64,000 bases of DNA, from NCBI GenBank assembly GCA_945928575.1, contig CAMENP010000011.1, positions 20,174 to 84,173 on the forward strand, in the 5' to 3' direction. Below are positions 8,865 to 17,619 of this stretch, one piece after another. Numbering within the stretch: the first letter of the stretch is position 1; each line of letters starts with the position of its first letter. Source of the stretch: an uncultured Butyrivibrio sp. Lineage in GTDB: Bacteria > Bacillota > Clostridia > Lachnospirales > Lachnospiraceae. Under the pieces are notes generated by a model, which saw only the letters and a program-made list of their open reading frames with translations, had not been told where the DNA came from and made no database searches. A program made the translations under genes and the position numbers.

Positions 8865-9493
8865 CCAAGCATTGCTCCTTCTCTGATAATTCTTGCCGGC
8901 ACGCCCGCAACCGTAACATTGTCGCCGACATCTCTTATAACAACAGCACCGGCGCCAACCGTTGACCATTTGCCTATTTTCTTCTGTCCGATGGTAATAG
9001 ATCCGCTTCCTATGAAGCTTCCTTCTCCGACCTCAACATCTCCGTTGATTACTGAGCTCGTTGAAAGGTTTACATGATCCGCAACACGGCATCCGTGCTC
9101 GATTGATGCCCTCGTGTTAATTATACAATCATTTCCGACAAGTGCTGTGTTATTTATTACAGCCATTTTACCTATAAAACAGCCCGTCCCAAGAACAGCC
9201 TTGGGAGATACTATTGCCGTTCTGTCAACAACATTAATCATCCTCAGATTATTCTCTCTAAGTCTGTCATACCATGCTTTACGTCTCAGATTATTACCGA
9301 TGCATATAAAATATACATATTTCTCTTTATGTTCAATCTCATCAAGGTGCTTTGCAATAATCGGTTTACCCAGATGTTCCGTTTCTGTCGTAAATTCATC
9401 AATAAAACCTTCTAATTCATAATTAAAATAATCTATAGAATCAACCACTGATTTCGCATAACCACCTGCGCCGATCAATATAAGTTTTTCCAT
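8861..9493 (-). CDS. neuD: NeuD/PglD-type sugar acetyltransferase
   Basis: A 210-residue acetyltransferase with an N-terminal Rossmann-like PglD_N domain (ILIGAGGYAKSV, residues 5-16) and a C-terminal left-handed beta-helix of hexapeptide repeats (about 95-205; IVSPKAVLGTGCFIG, VGEGSFIGSGS, AGVPARII). Such enzymes N-acetylate UDP-amino sugars (PglD, LegH) or O-acetylate sialic acid (NeuD). It is the first gene of the minus-strand operon, with an AAGGAAG ribosome site and a sigma-28-like -10 element about 34 bp upstream. If it acts as LegH, the missing dehydratase and aminotransferase must be encoded elsewhere. Confidence 0.85.
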   Translation of the reverse strand: MEKLILIGAGGYAKSVVDSIDYFNYELEGFIDEFTTETEHLGKPIIAKHLDEIEHKEKYVYFICIGNNLRRKAWYDRLRENNLRMINVVDRTAIVSPKAVLGTGCFIGKMAVINNTALVGNDCIINTRASIEHGCRVADHVNLSTSSVINGDVEVGEGSFIGSGSITIGQKKIGKWSTVGAGAVVIRDVGDNVTVAGVPARIIREGAMLG

Positions 9494-9526
9494 TTTTTCT
9501 TCCTTTGGTATTAATATTTACTCTAT

Positions 9527-9534
9527 ATATCGGA
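9527..9534 (-). promoter_or_regulatory. Sigma-28-like -10 element before the nonulosonic acid operon
   Basis: On the minus strand TCCGATAT lies about 34 bp before neuD, identical to the flagellin -10 box. The -35 region is weak: TAAT is 16 or 13 bases away rather than TAAG at 14-15. It would place glycan synthesis in the filament regulon, but the match is partial. Confidence 0.45.
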
Positions 9535-9583
9535 ATGATTTTATGATATTATTAGGATAAAGTAAAACGTTTTGGAGTCCATT

Positions 9584-10762
9584 ATGAATATTCTTTTTTA
9601 CCGTTACGGAAGCATTTGTGAGCCGGATTTGATTGCGGCTTTCAGGGAATACGGCATAACGGTTTATGAATCCGACGATGAAATAACAGATAAAAATATA
9701 CTTCCCGCCCAAAGAGCCGAGACTCTCAGCAGGGCCTTATTTGAGCGCAATTATTCATTTGTTTTCAGTATTAATTTTTACCCCGACATATCAGAGGTAT
9801 GCAATATTTTTCATATTCCGTACATGTGCCTTATAGTGGACAGCCCTATACTTGAATTATATTCAAATTCACTTGCCAATCCGTGCAACCGTGTTTTTCT
9901 TTTTGATAAAGAATTATATCGTGAGTTTCACCCGGTTAATCCGGACTGCATTTTTCACATTCCGCTAGCAACCAACGTTGGCACATGGAACAAGATCATT
10001 GATGCCGCGCATGGAGATGAATTTTCGTCCGATATAGCATTCGTTGGATCCCTTTACTCCGAAAAATGCCCTTTTGATCATATACATATTTCTTCTTCAT
10101 ACAATAAAGGGTTCATCGATGGACTTATTGAGGCACAGCTCAGAGTATACGGATATTTCTTTGTAGAAGAAATGCTTAACGACACAATTGTGAAAGATAT
10201 TATGAAAGATTATCCGGAGTTTTACCGTTTTATGCCGAACTCCCGTGAGAATTATAAAGCCGTGCTGGCGCAATATTATATCGCATCCAAAATCACCTGT
10301 GAAGAACGCCTCCGCCTGTTTACAAGGTTAAGTGAGCGCTTTAATGTCGATATATACACTGCAAGCGATACTTCATCAATGCCGCACATACACAACCGCG
10401 GACTTGCCCGAACTCTTACGGAAATGCCGCTGATTTTTAATCATGCGGCCATAAACTTAAACCCAACCGCCAAATCCATCCGCAGTGGGCTGCCGTTGAG
10501 AGTATTCGATATTCTCGGATGCCGTGGTTTTATGCTTACCAATTATCAGCCTGAACTCCCGGAGTATTTCACAATAGGTGAACATCTCGATATATATGAA
10601 TCTCTTGATGACCTTGAATACAAGGTTGATTACTACCTGCGTCACCCAGCCGTGCGTAAAGAGATTGCACACAACGGATATGAATATGTATGCCGCAATC
10701 ACACTTACGCCATCCGCGTCGGTCAGATGATACAGGCTGCATTCGGAGGAGGCAGAATATGA
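9584..10762 (+). CDS. CgeB/DUF3880-type glycosyltransferase
   Basis: A 392-residue CgeB-like glycosyltransferase. It begins MNILFYRYGS, has LIVDSPILELYS in the N-terminal half, IAFVGSLY in the centre, and the C-terminal GT-B block INLNPTAKSIRSGLPLR followed by LGCRGFMLTNYQPELPEYF. The upstream TTG at 9572 lies in the TTGGAG ribosome site, so the ATG at 9584 is used. It is divergent from the nonulosonic acid operon and its TGA overlaps the ATG of the next CgeB paralogue (ATGA). The block LRSI.SG in its paralogues reads AKSIRSG here. Donor sugar unknown; a flagellin glycan role is inferred from context. Confidence 0.85.
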   Translation: MNILFYRYGSICEPDLIAAFREYGITVYESDDEITDKNILPAQRAETLSRALFERNYSFVFSINFYPDISEVCNIFHIPYMCLIVDSPILELYSNSLANPCNRVFLFDKELYREFHPVNPDCIFHIPLATNVGTWNKIIDAAHGDEFSSDIAFVGSLYSEKCPFDHIHISSSYNKGFIDGLIEAQLRVYGYFFVEEMLNDTIVKDIMKDYPEFYRFMPNSRENYKAVLAQYYIASKITCEERLRLFTRLSERFNVDIYTASDTSSMPHIHNRGLARTLTEMPLIFNHAAINLNPTAKSIRSGLPLRVFDILGCRGFMLTNYQPELPEYFTIGEHLDIYESLDDLEYKVDYYLRHPAVRKEIAHNGYEYVCRNHTYAIRVGQMIQAAFGGGRI

Positions 10763-11922
10763 AAATACTTATAATTGAATGGGCCAGCTTTGGCAAGGAA
10801 GATATCGATGACGCTTTTGGCAAATTGGGACATCATATTATCAAGTTCTCGCACCCTGATTATGATTTGAGACACAGCGATGATTTTATATCCTCTTTTT
10901 CTGCTTATATGGAGAAAGAAGATGCAGATTTGGTATTTTCATCCAACTATTTTCCACTCGTTTCAAAGGTTTGCCAGAAATTTAACAAGCCTTATGCTGC
11001 ATGGGTGTATGACTGTCCGCATTTATCACTGTATTCAGCCACAGTTATCAACAGCTGCAACCACATATTCACCTTTGACAGGGCTACATATAACGAATTC
11101 AACAGACAGGGCATTACAACCGTGCATTATATGCCTCTCGCCGCTGCCGTCTCACGCCTTGACAAGATGGTACCGGATAGCTCCATTCATAACAAACTGG
11201 ACTGCGATGTATCATTCGTCGGTTCAATGTATGATGAGTCACACAATTTTTATGACAGTCTTTCAGGCCTTGATAAATATACCAAGGGATATCTTGATGC
11301 AATAATTCAGGCACAGCAGTCTATATCCGGATATAATTTTGTAGAAGAATTGTTGTCTGATAAGATATTATCGCAATTAAGAAAAGTCCGGCCATACACG
11401 CCTGATTCCGATGGTGTGGAAACTGATTCATATATATACTCACGGTATTTTATAGACCGTAAAATAACGGAACTCGAACGTAAGAAGCTTCTTGGTGCAG
11501 TATCGGATAATTTTAATACCAATCTGTACACCCATAATCCCACACCGTATCTGCCGAACATCCATAACCTTGGAGCCATTGACCCATACAACATAATGCC
11601 ATATGTGTTTAAATGCAGCCGGATTAATCTTAATATCACACTGAGGAGCATCTATACAGGCATTCCGTTAAGAGCTATAGACATTATGGGAAGCGGCGGA
11701 TTTCTTATGAGCAATTACCAGTCTGACATGGATGAATATTTTGAAAACGGAACCGATTATATTATGTATGACGATATCGATGATTTAATTGCCAAATGCC
11801 GCTATTATCTTGAACACGAGGACGAACGCAAAGCGATTGCAGCAAACGGTTATAACAAAATCAAGGCGCACCACACTTATGTGATACGCCTTCAAGAGAT
11901 TCTTAACAAGATATTTAATTAA
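10759..11922 (+). CDS. CgeB/DUF3880-type glycosyltransferase
   Basis: A 387-residue third CgeB-like paralogue, starting MKILIIEWASFG at the ATGA overlap with the previous gene and preceded by AGGAGG. It carries YDCPHLSLYS, VSFVGSMYDE, INLNITLRSIYTGIPLR and IMGSGGFLMSNYQSD. It looks closer to the enzyme at 582-1736 than to its immediate neighbour, judged by the LRSI block and the Y(Y/R)YLEHEDER segment near the C-terminus. Its last 8 bp overlap the end of the convergent Maf gene. Confidence 0.85.
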   Translation: MKILIIEWASFGKEDIDDAFGKLGHHIIKFSHPDYDLRHSDDFISSFSAYMEKEDADLVFSSNYFPLVSKVCQKFNKPYAAWVYDCPHLSLYSATVINSCNHIFTFDRATYNEFNRQGITTVHYMPLAAAVSRLDKMVPDSSIHNKLDCDVSFVGSMYDESHNFYDSLSGLDKYTKGYLDAIIQAQQSISGYNFVEELLSDKILSQLRKVRPYTPDSDGVETDSYIYSRYFIDRKITELERKKLLGAVSDNFNTNLYTHNPTPYLPNIHNLGAIDPYNIMPYVFKCSRINLNITLRSIYTGIPLRAIDIMGSGGFLMSNYQSDMDEYFENGTDYIMYDDIDDLIAKCRYYLEHEDERKAIAANGYNKIKAHHTYVIRLQEILNKIFN

Positions 11923-13702
11923 GAAGATGTATATCTTCTTTCATTTTCTCTATGCCTTTAATATATGATTTGAGCAATTCTATGCCGCTGTTAACTGCGG
12001 CCATAGAATCGTCAGCCTCACTTTCGCTTAATTCATCATTAACACGATATTGTTCTTCTACTGCATATTTTCGAATCAGCGAAAACAATGGTTCATTTTT
12101 ATCGAGGTTGTTGGTTATGCCGACTTTTTCAAGTTCTGCTCTGGCCAATAAATTATCACCCGAGTTTAGGGCATATGCAAGTCTGTCATATGCTCTTATT
12201 CCATCATCCAGCAGTCCTTTTATTCTGTTAAGTTCGCCTTCGGTCCCTGTCAGATATGAATATATTTCTTCTTGTTCTTTCGGAGTAAATTGCGGTTCTA
12301 TATTGGTAATGATTGTTTTCAAATCCAATTTTTTTATGCATTCCCGATCGATTGCCTCGGCAAGTGTCATAACTGTACTTCCATGAATTAATGCACCGCC
12401 TTCCGTCGCATCAATAACTTTTACATCCGGATGTGAAATTATCTTGTTCTCAAACCACTTAAGATATGCGCGCATCCTTACTTCCGTCTTAACCATACCG
12501 CCATCTATGCTCTCAACTTCACAGTTCATTTCTTCCTGCGCATCCATGATGTTCTTCTTCTCATCATCATATGCATCTTTTGTATGTCCTCTGCCATCGG
12601 TAAATGCCAGATCCTGTCCTATAAGTATGACAGTTTTAAATCCAAGTGTAATCGCCAGCGAAAAAGCCGTATTGGCAACCGAGCCTCCTGTAGCCAGCGT
12701 GGAATAATCGCTGCCGCAGAATTTCTGCCTGTAATAATTCGGCACATCTAATTCGTCATTCCCGGCATAAAATCTGTTTCCGATATGGTTCCTGATTATT
12801 TCATGCGGAACATCCATTTCAAATACAGCAGGAACATTTTTCACATCTTCATGTTTGAAAAATATGATTTCCTTACGCGGGTCGACACATACTGTTAAAT
12901 CCGGTGTAATCCCCGCTCTTAATGCGGCTTTCAATGCTGTGTCAACCACTATAATAAATGCTCTCTTCTCTGCTTTCTTAAGTTCATATATATTCTTATC
13001 AAGCGACGGGCCTGCAGATACGATTACGGCCGGATATCCGGATTTGTCTATATTCTGTACAACTTCTACCAGCTGATTTATACTTCTTTGTGATATAACA
13101 TCTTTCATATTGAGCAGAAGATTTTTTCTCATGTGTCCTACCAGCTGGATTTCGGTTGTCTTTTCCATTGCAACCATTTCCACTCTGTACGATAACATAG
13201 TATACAACTTGTCATATGTCTGTTTAAAATCACCATATCCCGGAAGCACACATAATAATAATTTTCTGTAATTGCCATAATGCACAGCGCAGTGTATTAT
13301 ATCGAATAAGCTATCATCGTTAATACCCTCAACACATATAACAAGACGTTTACTGTCTATGAAGTCTGTCATGTCATAAACGTTCAATACATTAATAAAA
13401 GAGTATATATCAGGTTCATATGCATATATGTAATTGGTTTTGTTCGTATTATTAAGTAATTTCCTTATGAACTGCCCATCTGAAAATCCGATTATGAAAA
13501 AAGGCCTGTCCACTACCTGTTCTTTAAAATTATCTGCCCAGGCGGAAGCATATTCGTCCGTAGGGTACGGTATCATGCTTTCTCCATCATTATTAAGAGC
13601 ATAATCCGTAATCTTATCAGATATATTCAACAAACTACTGTCATCATTATATCTGTTCCGTATTGCATTTACGTTCCTATAAAAAATATCAGTAAGTATC
13701 AT
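11915..13702 (-). CDS. Maf-family motility accessory factor (DUF115) glycosyltransferase
   Basis: A 595-residue Maf protein, the nearest gene downstream of flagellin. The N-terminal Rossmann-like part has IIGFSDGQF (70-78) and YAYEPD (93-98). The DUF115 core has VSAGPSLD (228-235), CVDP (272-275), TGGSVANTAF (338-347) and IGQDLAF (361-367). The C-terminal 150 residues are helical. Maf proteins transfer CMP-activated nonulosonic acids to flagellin (family knowledge). GGAGA precedes the ATG. It is separated from flagellin by a strong terminator, so it may be expressed at a lower level by read-through or from its own promoter. It has the same motifs as the Maf protein at 3212-4900, but the two are clearly diverged. 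Confidence 0.9.
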   Translation of the reverse strand: MILTDIFYRNVNAIRNRYNDDSSLLNISDKITDYALNNDGESMIPYPTDEYASAWADNFKEQVVDRPFFIIGFSDGQFIRKLLNNTNKTNYIYAYEPDIYSFINVLNVYDMTDFIDSKRLVICVEGINDDSLFDIIHCAVHYGNYRKLLLCVLPGYGDFKQTYDKLYTMLSYRVEMVAMEKTTEIQLVGHMRKNLLLNMKDVISQRSINQLVEVVQNIDKSGYPAVIVSAGPSLDKNIYELKKAEKRAFIIVVDTALKAALRAGITPDLTVCVDPRKEIIFFKHEDVKNVPAVFEMDVPHEIIRNHIGNRFYAGNDELDVPNYYRQKFCGSDYSTLATGGSVANTAFSLAITLGFKTVILIGQDLAFTDGRGHTKDAYDDEKKNIMDAQEEMNCEVESIDGGMVKTEVRMRAYLKWFENKIISHPDVKVIDATEGGALIHGSTVMTLAEAIDRECIKKLDLKTIITNIEPQFTPKEQEEIYSYLTGTEGELNRIKGLLDDGIRAYDRLAYALNSGDNLLARAELEKVGITNNLDKNEPLFSLIRKYAVEEQYRVNDELSESEADDSMAAVNSGIELLKSYIKGIEKMKEDIHLLN

Positions 13703-13728
13703 ACATAATCTCCGATAAAAAGTAGGTT

Positions 13729-13759
13729 AAAAAAAGATAAGCCGGCAAAATGCCGGCTT
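13729..13759 (-). terminator. Flagellin terminator
   Basis: A perfect 8-bp stem (AAGCCGGC/GCCGGCTT) with a 5-base loop is followed on the minus strand by ATC and a run of seven T. It sits 22 bp after the flagellin stop codon. Confidence 0.92.
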
Positions 13760-13781
13760 ACCCATGATAGTTGCTTTTAAA

Positions 13782-14600
13782 TTACTGAAGTAATGAAAGA
13801 ACACCCTGGTTAGCTGAATTAGCCTGAGCTAACATTGACTGACCAGCCTGAGCAAGAATCTGGTTCTTGCTGTAGTTAACCATCTCTGAAGCCATATCAG
13901 TATCTCTGATAAGTGACTCAGCTGAGCTTGTATTCTCAGATGTTGTGTTAAGGTTGTTGATTGTGTACTCAAGTCTGTTCTGAACTGCACCAAGACTAGA
14001 TCTCTGAGATGATACCTTAGATATAGCTGCCTGAATCTTAGTCATTGTAGAACCAGCCTTTGCAAAGTTAGAAACAATAAGATTAGAATCACCTACACCA
14101 AGTGCTGTTGCACTCATTGATGAAATGCTGATAGTAATCTTCTGTCCTGCAAGAGCACCTACCTGAAGGTTCTTAGCAGTAAACTTACCATCGAGAAGGT
14201 TCATTGTGTTGAACTGAGTTGTTGAAGAAATTCTTGTAAGCTCTGTTGAAAGCTGTGTAAGCTCTTTCTTGATAGCTCCTCTATCTGCTGTTGTGTTAGT
14301 ATCGTTAGCAGCCTGAGTAGCGATCTCGTTCATACGCTGAAGAATTGAATGTGCTTCGTTAAGAGCACCTTCAGCTGTCTGTACAAGAGATACACCGTTC
14401 TGAGCGTTCTCAGATGCCTTGTTAAGACCTCTGATCTGGCTTCTCATCTTCTCACTGATTGTAAGACCTGCAGCATCATCACCTGCACGGTTTACCTTAT
14501 AACCTGATGATAACTTCTCTGTTGACTTAGCCTGTGCACTTGTTGTAAGACCAAGCTGTCTGTTTGTGTTCATTGCTGTTAAATTGTGCTGAACTACCAT
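13782..14600 (-). CDS. hag: Flagellin (short, D0/D1 only)
   Basis: A 272-residue filament subunit. The N-terminal D0/D1 (KLSSGYKVNRAGDDAAGL, near residues 30-47) and C-terminal D1/D0 (QNRLEYTINNL and QSMLAQANSANQGVLSLLQ) are complete, with only a short middle segment, as in B. subtilis Hag. The TLR5-recognition stretch reads QRMNEIATQ, keeping the Arg and Glu of the enterobacterial QRVRELAVQ. Expression is evidently high: a sigma-28 promoter, an AAGGAGG ribosome site and a strong terminator surround it. The leader carries two GGA elements placed as CsrA sites. Its neighbours are the filament cap and chaperones upstream and a glycosyltransferase of the Maf family downstream. Serine and threonine residues in the centre are candidate glycosylation sites. 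Confidence 0.97.
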   Translation of the reverse strand: MVVQHNLTAMNTNRQLGLTTSAQAKSTEKLSSGYKVNRAGDDAAGLTISEKMRSQIRGLNKASENAQNGVSLVQTAEGALNEAHSILQRMNEIATQAANDTNTTADRGAIKKELTQLSTELTRISSTTQFNTMNLLDGKFTAKNLQVGALAGQKITISISSMSATALGVGDSNLIVSNFAKAGSTMTKIQAAISKVSSQRSSLGAVQNRLEYTINNLNTTSENTSSAESLIRDTDMASEMVNYSKNQILAQAGQSMLAQANSANQGVLSLLQ

Positions 14601-14608
14601 AATAAATT

Positions 14609-14641
14609 CCTCCTTGAATATACATCGCCATCCTTGGCGAT
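14609..14641 (-). promoter_or_regulatory. Candidate CsrA-binding leader of flagellin mRNA
   Basis: In the transcript a 7-bp hairpin (ATCGCCA/TGGCGAT, 14624-14641) displays AGGA in its loop, within the context CAAGGATG, which matches the CsrA consensus core. A second GGA lies in the ribosome site (CAAGGAGG, 14609-14616), 20 bases downstream. Two GGA sites, one in a hairpin loop and one in the Shine-Dalgarno, are the arrangement used for CsrA repression of hag in B. subtilis. csrA and its antagonist fliW are 4 kb away. Confidence 0.75.
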
Positions 14642-14698
14642 TGTGTTATGTACCGGTTTAACACCGGTGTTGTTAAGTAACTTTCTTACTTGTATTAT

Positions 14699-14724
14699 AT
14701 ATCGGAGCTTATGTCAAATACTTA
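14699..14724 (-). promoter_or_regulatory. Sigma-28 promoter of flagellin
   Basis: TAAG (14721-14724), 14 bases, then TCCGATAT (14699-14706) on the minus strand. This matches the SigD consensus TAAA-N15-GCCGATAT and leaves a leader of about 90 bases before the ATG. Confidence 0.82.
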
Positions 14725-14748
14725 ACCCCGATTATAAACTTTTTTAAA

Positions 14749-15228
14749 TTATTTTTTCTGATCCATAAAATAAGGTTCCGCCGTGATATTATTCATGGTC
14801 TTGTAATAATTGGCTGCCGTGTCACGGGATTTCTTAACCTGATGGACCTCTCTCTTAAGCTCGGTAAATCTCTTGCTGATAAGATTCCTGTTATTGTTCT
14901 CTGCCACCTGAAGAGCCGCATTTTTGTCGAGTATCTTCTTAATCTGTGACTGAATTGCCTGAATCTCGTTCTTATATTTATCCCTGTTCTTATCAAGGCC
15001 TGCCTTGATATTATCATAGAGAATCTGAAATCCGGTATCCAGTCTGGTAAGATGGTCTATCAGTTTTTCTTTCTCATCAAGGGTTTTCTGGAATTCTTCA
15101 TCATCAAACGTCTGTGCCGTTGCTATATTACGCTGTTTATCCGTCAATACCGCTAGTCTGTCAAGTATACTTATCTTCTTATCAAGGCTGTCCGAAAGAG
15201 CCTGAAGATAATTAGCCATATCTTCCAT
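14749..15228 (-). CDS. FliT/FlgN-like flagellar chaperone candidate
   Basis: A 159-residue, charged, coiled-coil protein directly after fliS. The start at 15228 (MEDMANYLQ) follows CGGAGG; upstream starts would run into fliS. In the equivalent B. subtilis position lies fliT, encoding the FliD export chaperone, and the length and helical content fit that family or FlgN. I do not see a diagnostic motif, so the assignment rests on position and architecture. It is the last gene of the fliW-fliT block before the flagellin promoter, with no clear terminator between. Confidence 0.68.
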   Translation of the reverse strand: MEDMANYLQALSDSLDKKISILDRLAVLTDKQRNIATAQTFDDEEFQKTLDEKEKLIDHLTRLDTGFQILYDNIKAGLDKNRDKYKNEIQAIQSQIKKILDKNAALQVAENNNRNLISKRFTELKREVHQVKKSRDTAANYYKTMNNITAEPYFMDQKK

Positions 15229-15244
15229 ATCAATCCTCCGTAAT

Positions 15245-15640
15245 CTACCTTGATGCAGGCTGCGGTGCATTGGCATTCTTCATAACTTCTTTCCATGTAT
15301 CACGCATGGTTCTTAGGTGTTCGAGGACTTCTTCCAATATATCTTTATCTTTCTTAATGTTAGCCTCAACAAGTCTTCTTAAGATATATTCATATACCGT
15401 GTCAAACTCCTTAGCTACCGGATATTTGTGATCAAGCGATGCCCTGAGCTCCTCTATGATACGCTGGGTCTTCATAAGATTATTATGAGCTCCCATAATA
15501 TCATTTTTCTCTATTGACATAATGGCTTTGTTGACAAATTTAATGGCTCCTTCATACAACATAAGTGTAAGCTCTGCCGGTGTTGCCGTCATAATCTTGC
15601 TTCTCAGATATGCGTTATAGCCTTCTGCATTATTTACCAT
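15245..15640 (-). CDS. fliS: Flagellin export chaperone FliS
   Basis: A 131-residue helical chaperone that binds the C-terminal D0 of flagellin in the cytoplasm and prevents premature polymerisation. The family signature is clear: YLRSKIMTATPAELTLMLYEGAIKF near residues 11-35, then HNNLMKTQRIIEEL and YEYILRRLVEANIKKD. A GGAGG site precedes the ATG. It lies between fliD and a FliT-like gene. In the FliW/CsrA circuit, free flagellin also binds FliW, so FliS competes for the same pool. Confidence 0.95.
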   Translation of the reverse strand: MVNNAEGYNAYLRSKIMTATPAELTLMLYEGAIKFVNKAIMSIEKNDIMGAHNNLMKTQRIIEELRASLDHKYPVAKEFDTVYEYILRRLVEANIKKDKDILEEVLEHLRTMRDTWKEVMKNANAPQPASR

Positions 15641-15673
15641 TACATTTCCTCCGTGTTATAACAATTCAGCCGT

Positions 15674-17605
15674 TTAATTTCCAAATAAGCTTGAAAGCTG
15701 TGATGTCTGGGACTGCAGTTTGGAAAGAGCACTCTCCATCTTAGAGAACTTCTTGTAATACGAATCCTCTATGTTCTTAAGTTTCTCTTCCCAGTCGCTT
15801 ACTTTCTTATTATATTCACTGTACTGGCTTGACATTTCCTTATCATTGTAGATGGTAAATGCACTGCTGAGCGATGTTGCCGACATTTTATCGCTTAACT
15901 TATCATACAGGTTCTGTGAAAGTGTCTGGAAATATTCCATAACAGTATCCGGGTCATTGGCAATGGCCGCCATCAATTTATCTGAATTGGATGACGTAAG
16001 GGTGTCCTCTGAATCTCCGTCGATATGGAATTTACCTCTGTCCTTCTGTTCTGTAGTAAAATAGCTTCCGGTTGATATGCCAAATGAAGCAATATTGTAT
16101 TTAACTCCGTCTTTCTCGATGGAAGTGGAATAAAATACATTCTTAAGTGCCGATGATAGGCTTCCAAGCGTTCCGTCTTTACGAAGGAGAGCTTTCTTGA
16201 CTTTATCTTCCCACTCTTCTATCTGCTTATCGGTCATCGCCTCTTTCTCATCATCGGTAAGCGGTTCATATCCCTTAGCTGATTCGGCATAATACTGTTC
16301 ATCGATATTTCCGATCATCTCATTATATCCCTTAAGGAGTTCACGGATCTTATCGTATATTCCCTGTGTATCAACCGAAGTAGTTATCGTAACAGCACTC
16401 TGTGTTGTGTTCTTAACATCTATTGTAAGTCCGTTGATTGAGAATGAGTTGGTGCTTCCTGTAAAAGTAGCTCCGTTAAGCTTAATCTCGGCATCCTGCG
16501 CAACAATTCTCGCAGAATCTGCTGAGTTGGTATATATTCCTTCATTCACTATCTTCTGTGCTGCCGCAATTTCGCCATTAACCTGTCCGCTTATGGTATC
16601 CTTGATCTTAGCATTGGCCTCATTCATGGCTGCTTCAAGTTTGGATGAATCCGCAAGAAGAGCATTGTTATCATCAAGTTCTTTGGTATACTTGATGATT
16701 TTATCGTTAAGCTCATCCTTTGCCTTGTTGTATTCTTCCTCTGTCTTGTAATCGTCTTCCCATTTGTAATCGTCGGCTGTGATTTTCTTCAGCTTGGATT
16801 CAGCAGATTCTTTATTTGACTTGGCGCTCTTGGCAAGTCCTTCTATGTATTTAGTATAACTCTCGGTTGTGTATTTGGCTTTCTCATATCTGGATGAGAT
16901 TAAATCATCGGCATTGGCGGAAGCCATTTTCTTGTAATATGCAACCTCAGCGCTTTCATCACCATTAACATCAGTTGCCGAGTAAAGACCTAATTTCTGT
17001 AATGCTGCAAGACCTGCCTCATCGCCTGCCGTAAGTGTAAATTCACCATCCGCTCCGGACTCCGTTGAGCTTACAAAAAACCTCTGGCTTGTAGCATCAA
17101 AGCTTGCACTCACGCTTGTGCCCTTTAACTTCGATGCAAGTCCTGCAAGTGTAGTATCTCCGTCAAGTGTTACAAATGTATTGTTAATCTTAAGAGTTCC
17201 TTCGGTAATACCCAACTCGCTTAACTTGGTATTGGCTGACACCTTGGCACCGTTCGCATCCGTAACCTTGCCGCCGGTCAGATATCCCGATGTCGCAAGT
17301 CTCGTAACTTCAAGTGACTGCGTGCTTGCCGTTGCCCCGCTCGCTGCCTTGACAGATGCTATTGCTGTATCCGATATGGATGCCGATCTTAAATTATATC
17401 CCGAAGAATATCTCATTTTGGACAATGTGCTCGTATAGAAGCTATATACCTTGGTATTGGTAGCCTTCCAGGCCGCCGTCTTCCACTCGTGCTTTGTTCT
17501 GGCTTTAACGTATTTATCTTTCTTGGTCGAGTATGCTGACACAAGCTCTTTAACCATAGAATCGGTATCAAGTCCTGAATTAAGTCCTGTAAGTCTTATC
17601 GCCAT
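15674..17605 (-). CDS. fliD: Filament cap protein FliD
   Basis: A 643-residue filament cap (HAP2) protein that sits at the filament tip and drives flagellin folding. The N-terminal MAIRLTGLNSGLDTDSMVKELV is diagnostic, and the C-terminal FliD_C part ends in a coiled coil with SQLSSLFGN. The middle has a Lys/Glu-rich helical insertion (about residues 225-330, KYIEGLAKSAKSNKESAESK), so the protein is longer than B. subtilis FliD. A GGAGAG site precedes the ATG. It follows flaG by 14 bp. Confidence 0.95.
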   Translation of the reverse strand: MAIRLTGLNSGLDTDSMVKELVSAYSTKKDKYVKARTKHEWKTAAWKATNTKVYSFYTSTLSKMRYSSGYNLRSASISDTAIASVKAASGATASTQSLEVTRLATSGYLTGGKVTDANGAKVSANTKLSELGITEGTLKINNTFVTLDGDTTLAGLASKLKGTSVSASFDATSQRFFVSSTESGADGEFTLTAGDEAGLAALQKLGLYSATDVNGDESAEVAYYKKMASANADDLISSRYEKAKYTTESYTKYIEGLAKSAKSNKESAESKLKKITADDYKWEDDYKTEEEYNKAKDELNDKIIKYTKELDDNNALLADSSKLEAAMNEANAKIKDTISGQVNGEIAAAQKIVNEGIYTNSADSARIVAQDAEIKLNGATFTGSTNSFSINGLTIDVKNTTQSAVTITTSVDTQGIYDKIRELLKGYNEMIGNIDEQYYAESAKGYEPLTDDEKEAMTDKQIEEWEDKVKKALLRKDGTLGSLSSALKNVFYSTSIEKDGVKYNIASFGISTGSYFTTEQKDRGKFHIDGDSEDTLTSSNSDKLMAAIANDPDTVMEYFQTLSQNLYDKLSDKMSATSLSSAFTIYNDKEMSSQYSEYNKKVSDWEEKLKNIEDSYYKKFSKMESALSKLQSQTSQLSSLFGN

Positions 17606-17619
17606 AATATCTCTCCTAT

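Noticed and set aside
11915..11922. Convergent overlaps (also at 4888-4900 and 38345-38352) as evidence for frameshifts
   Set aside because: Both proteins at each site end at natural family boundaries; short tail-to-tail overlaps are common.
14694..14720. TTGACA and TATAAT in the flagellin promoter as a sigma-A promoter
   Set aside because: The spacing is 12 bases instead of about 17, and the same stretch fits sigma-28 well.
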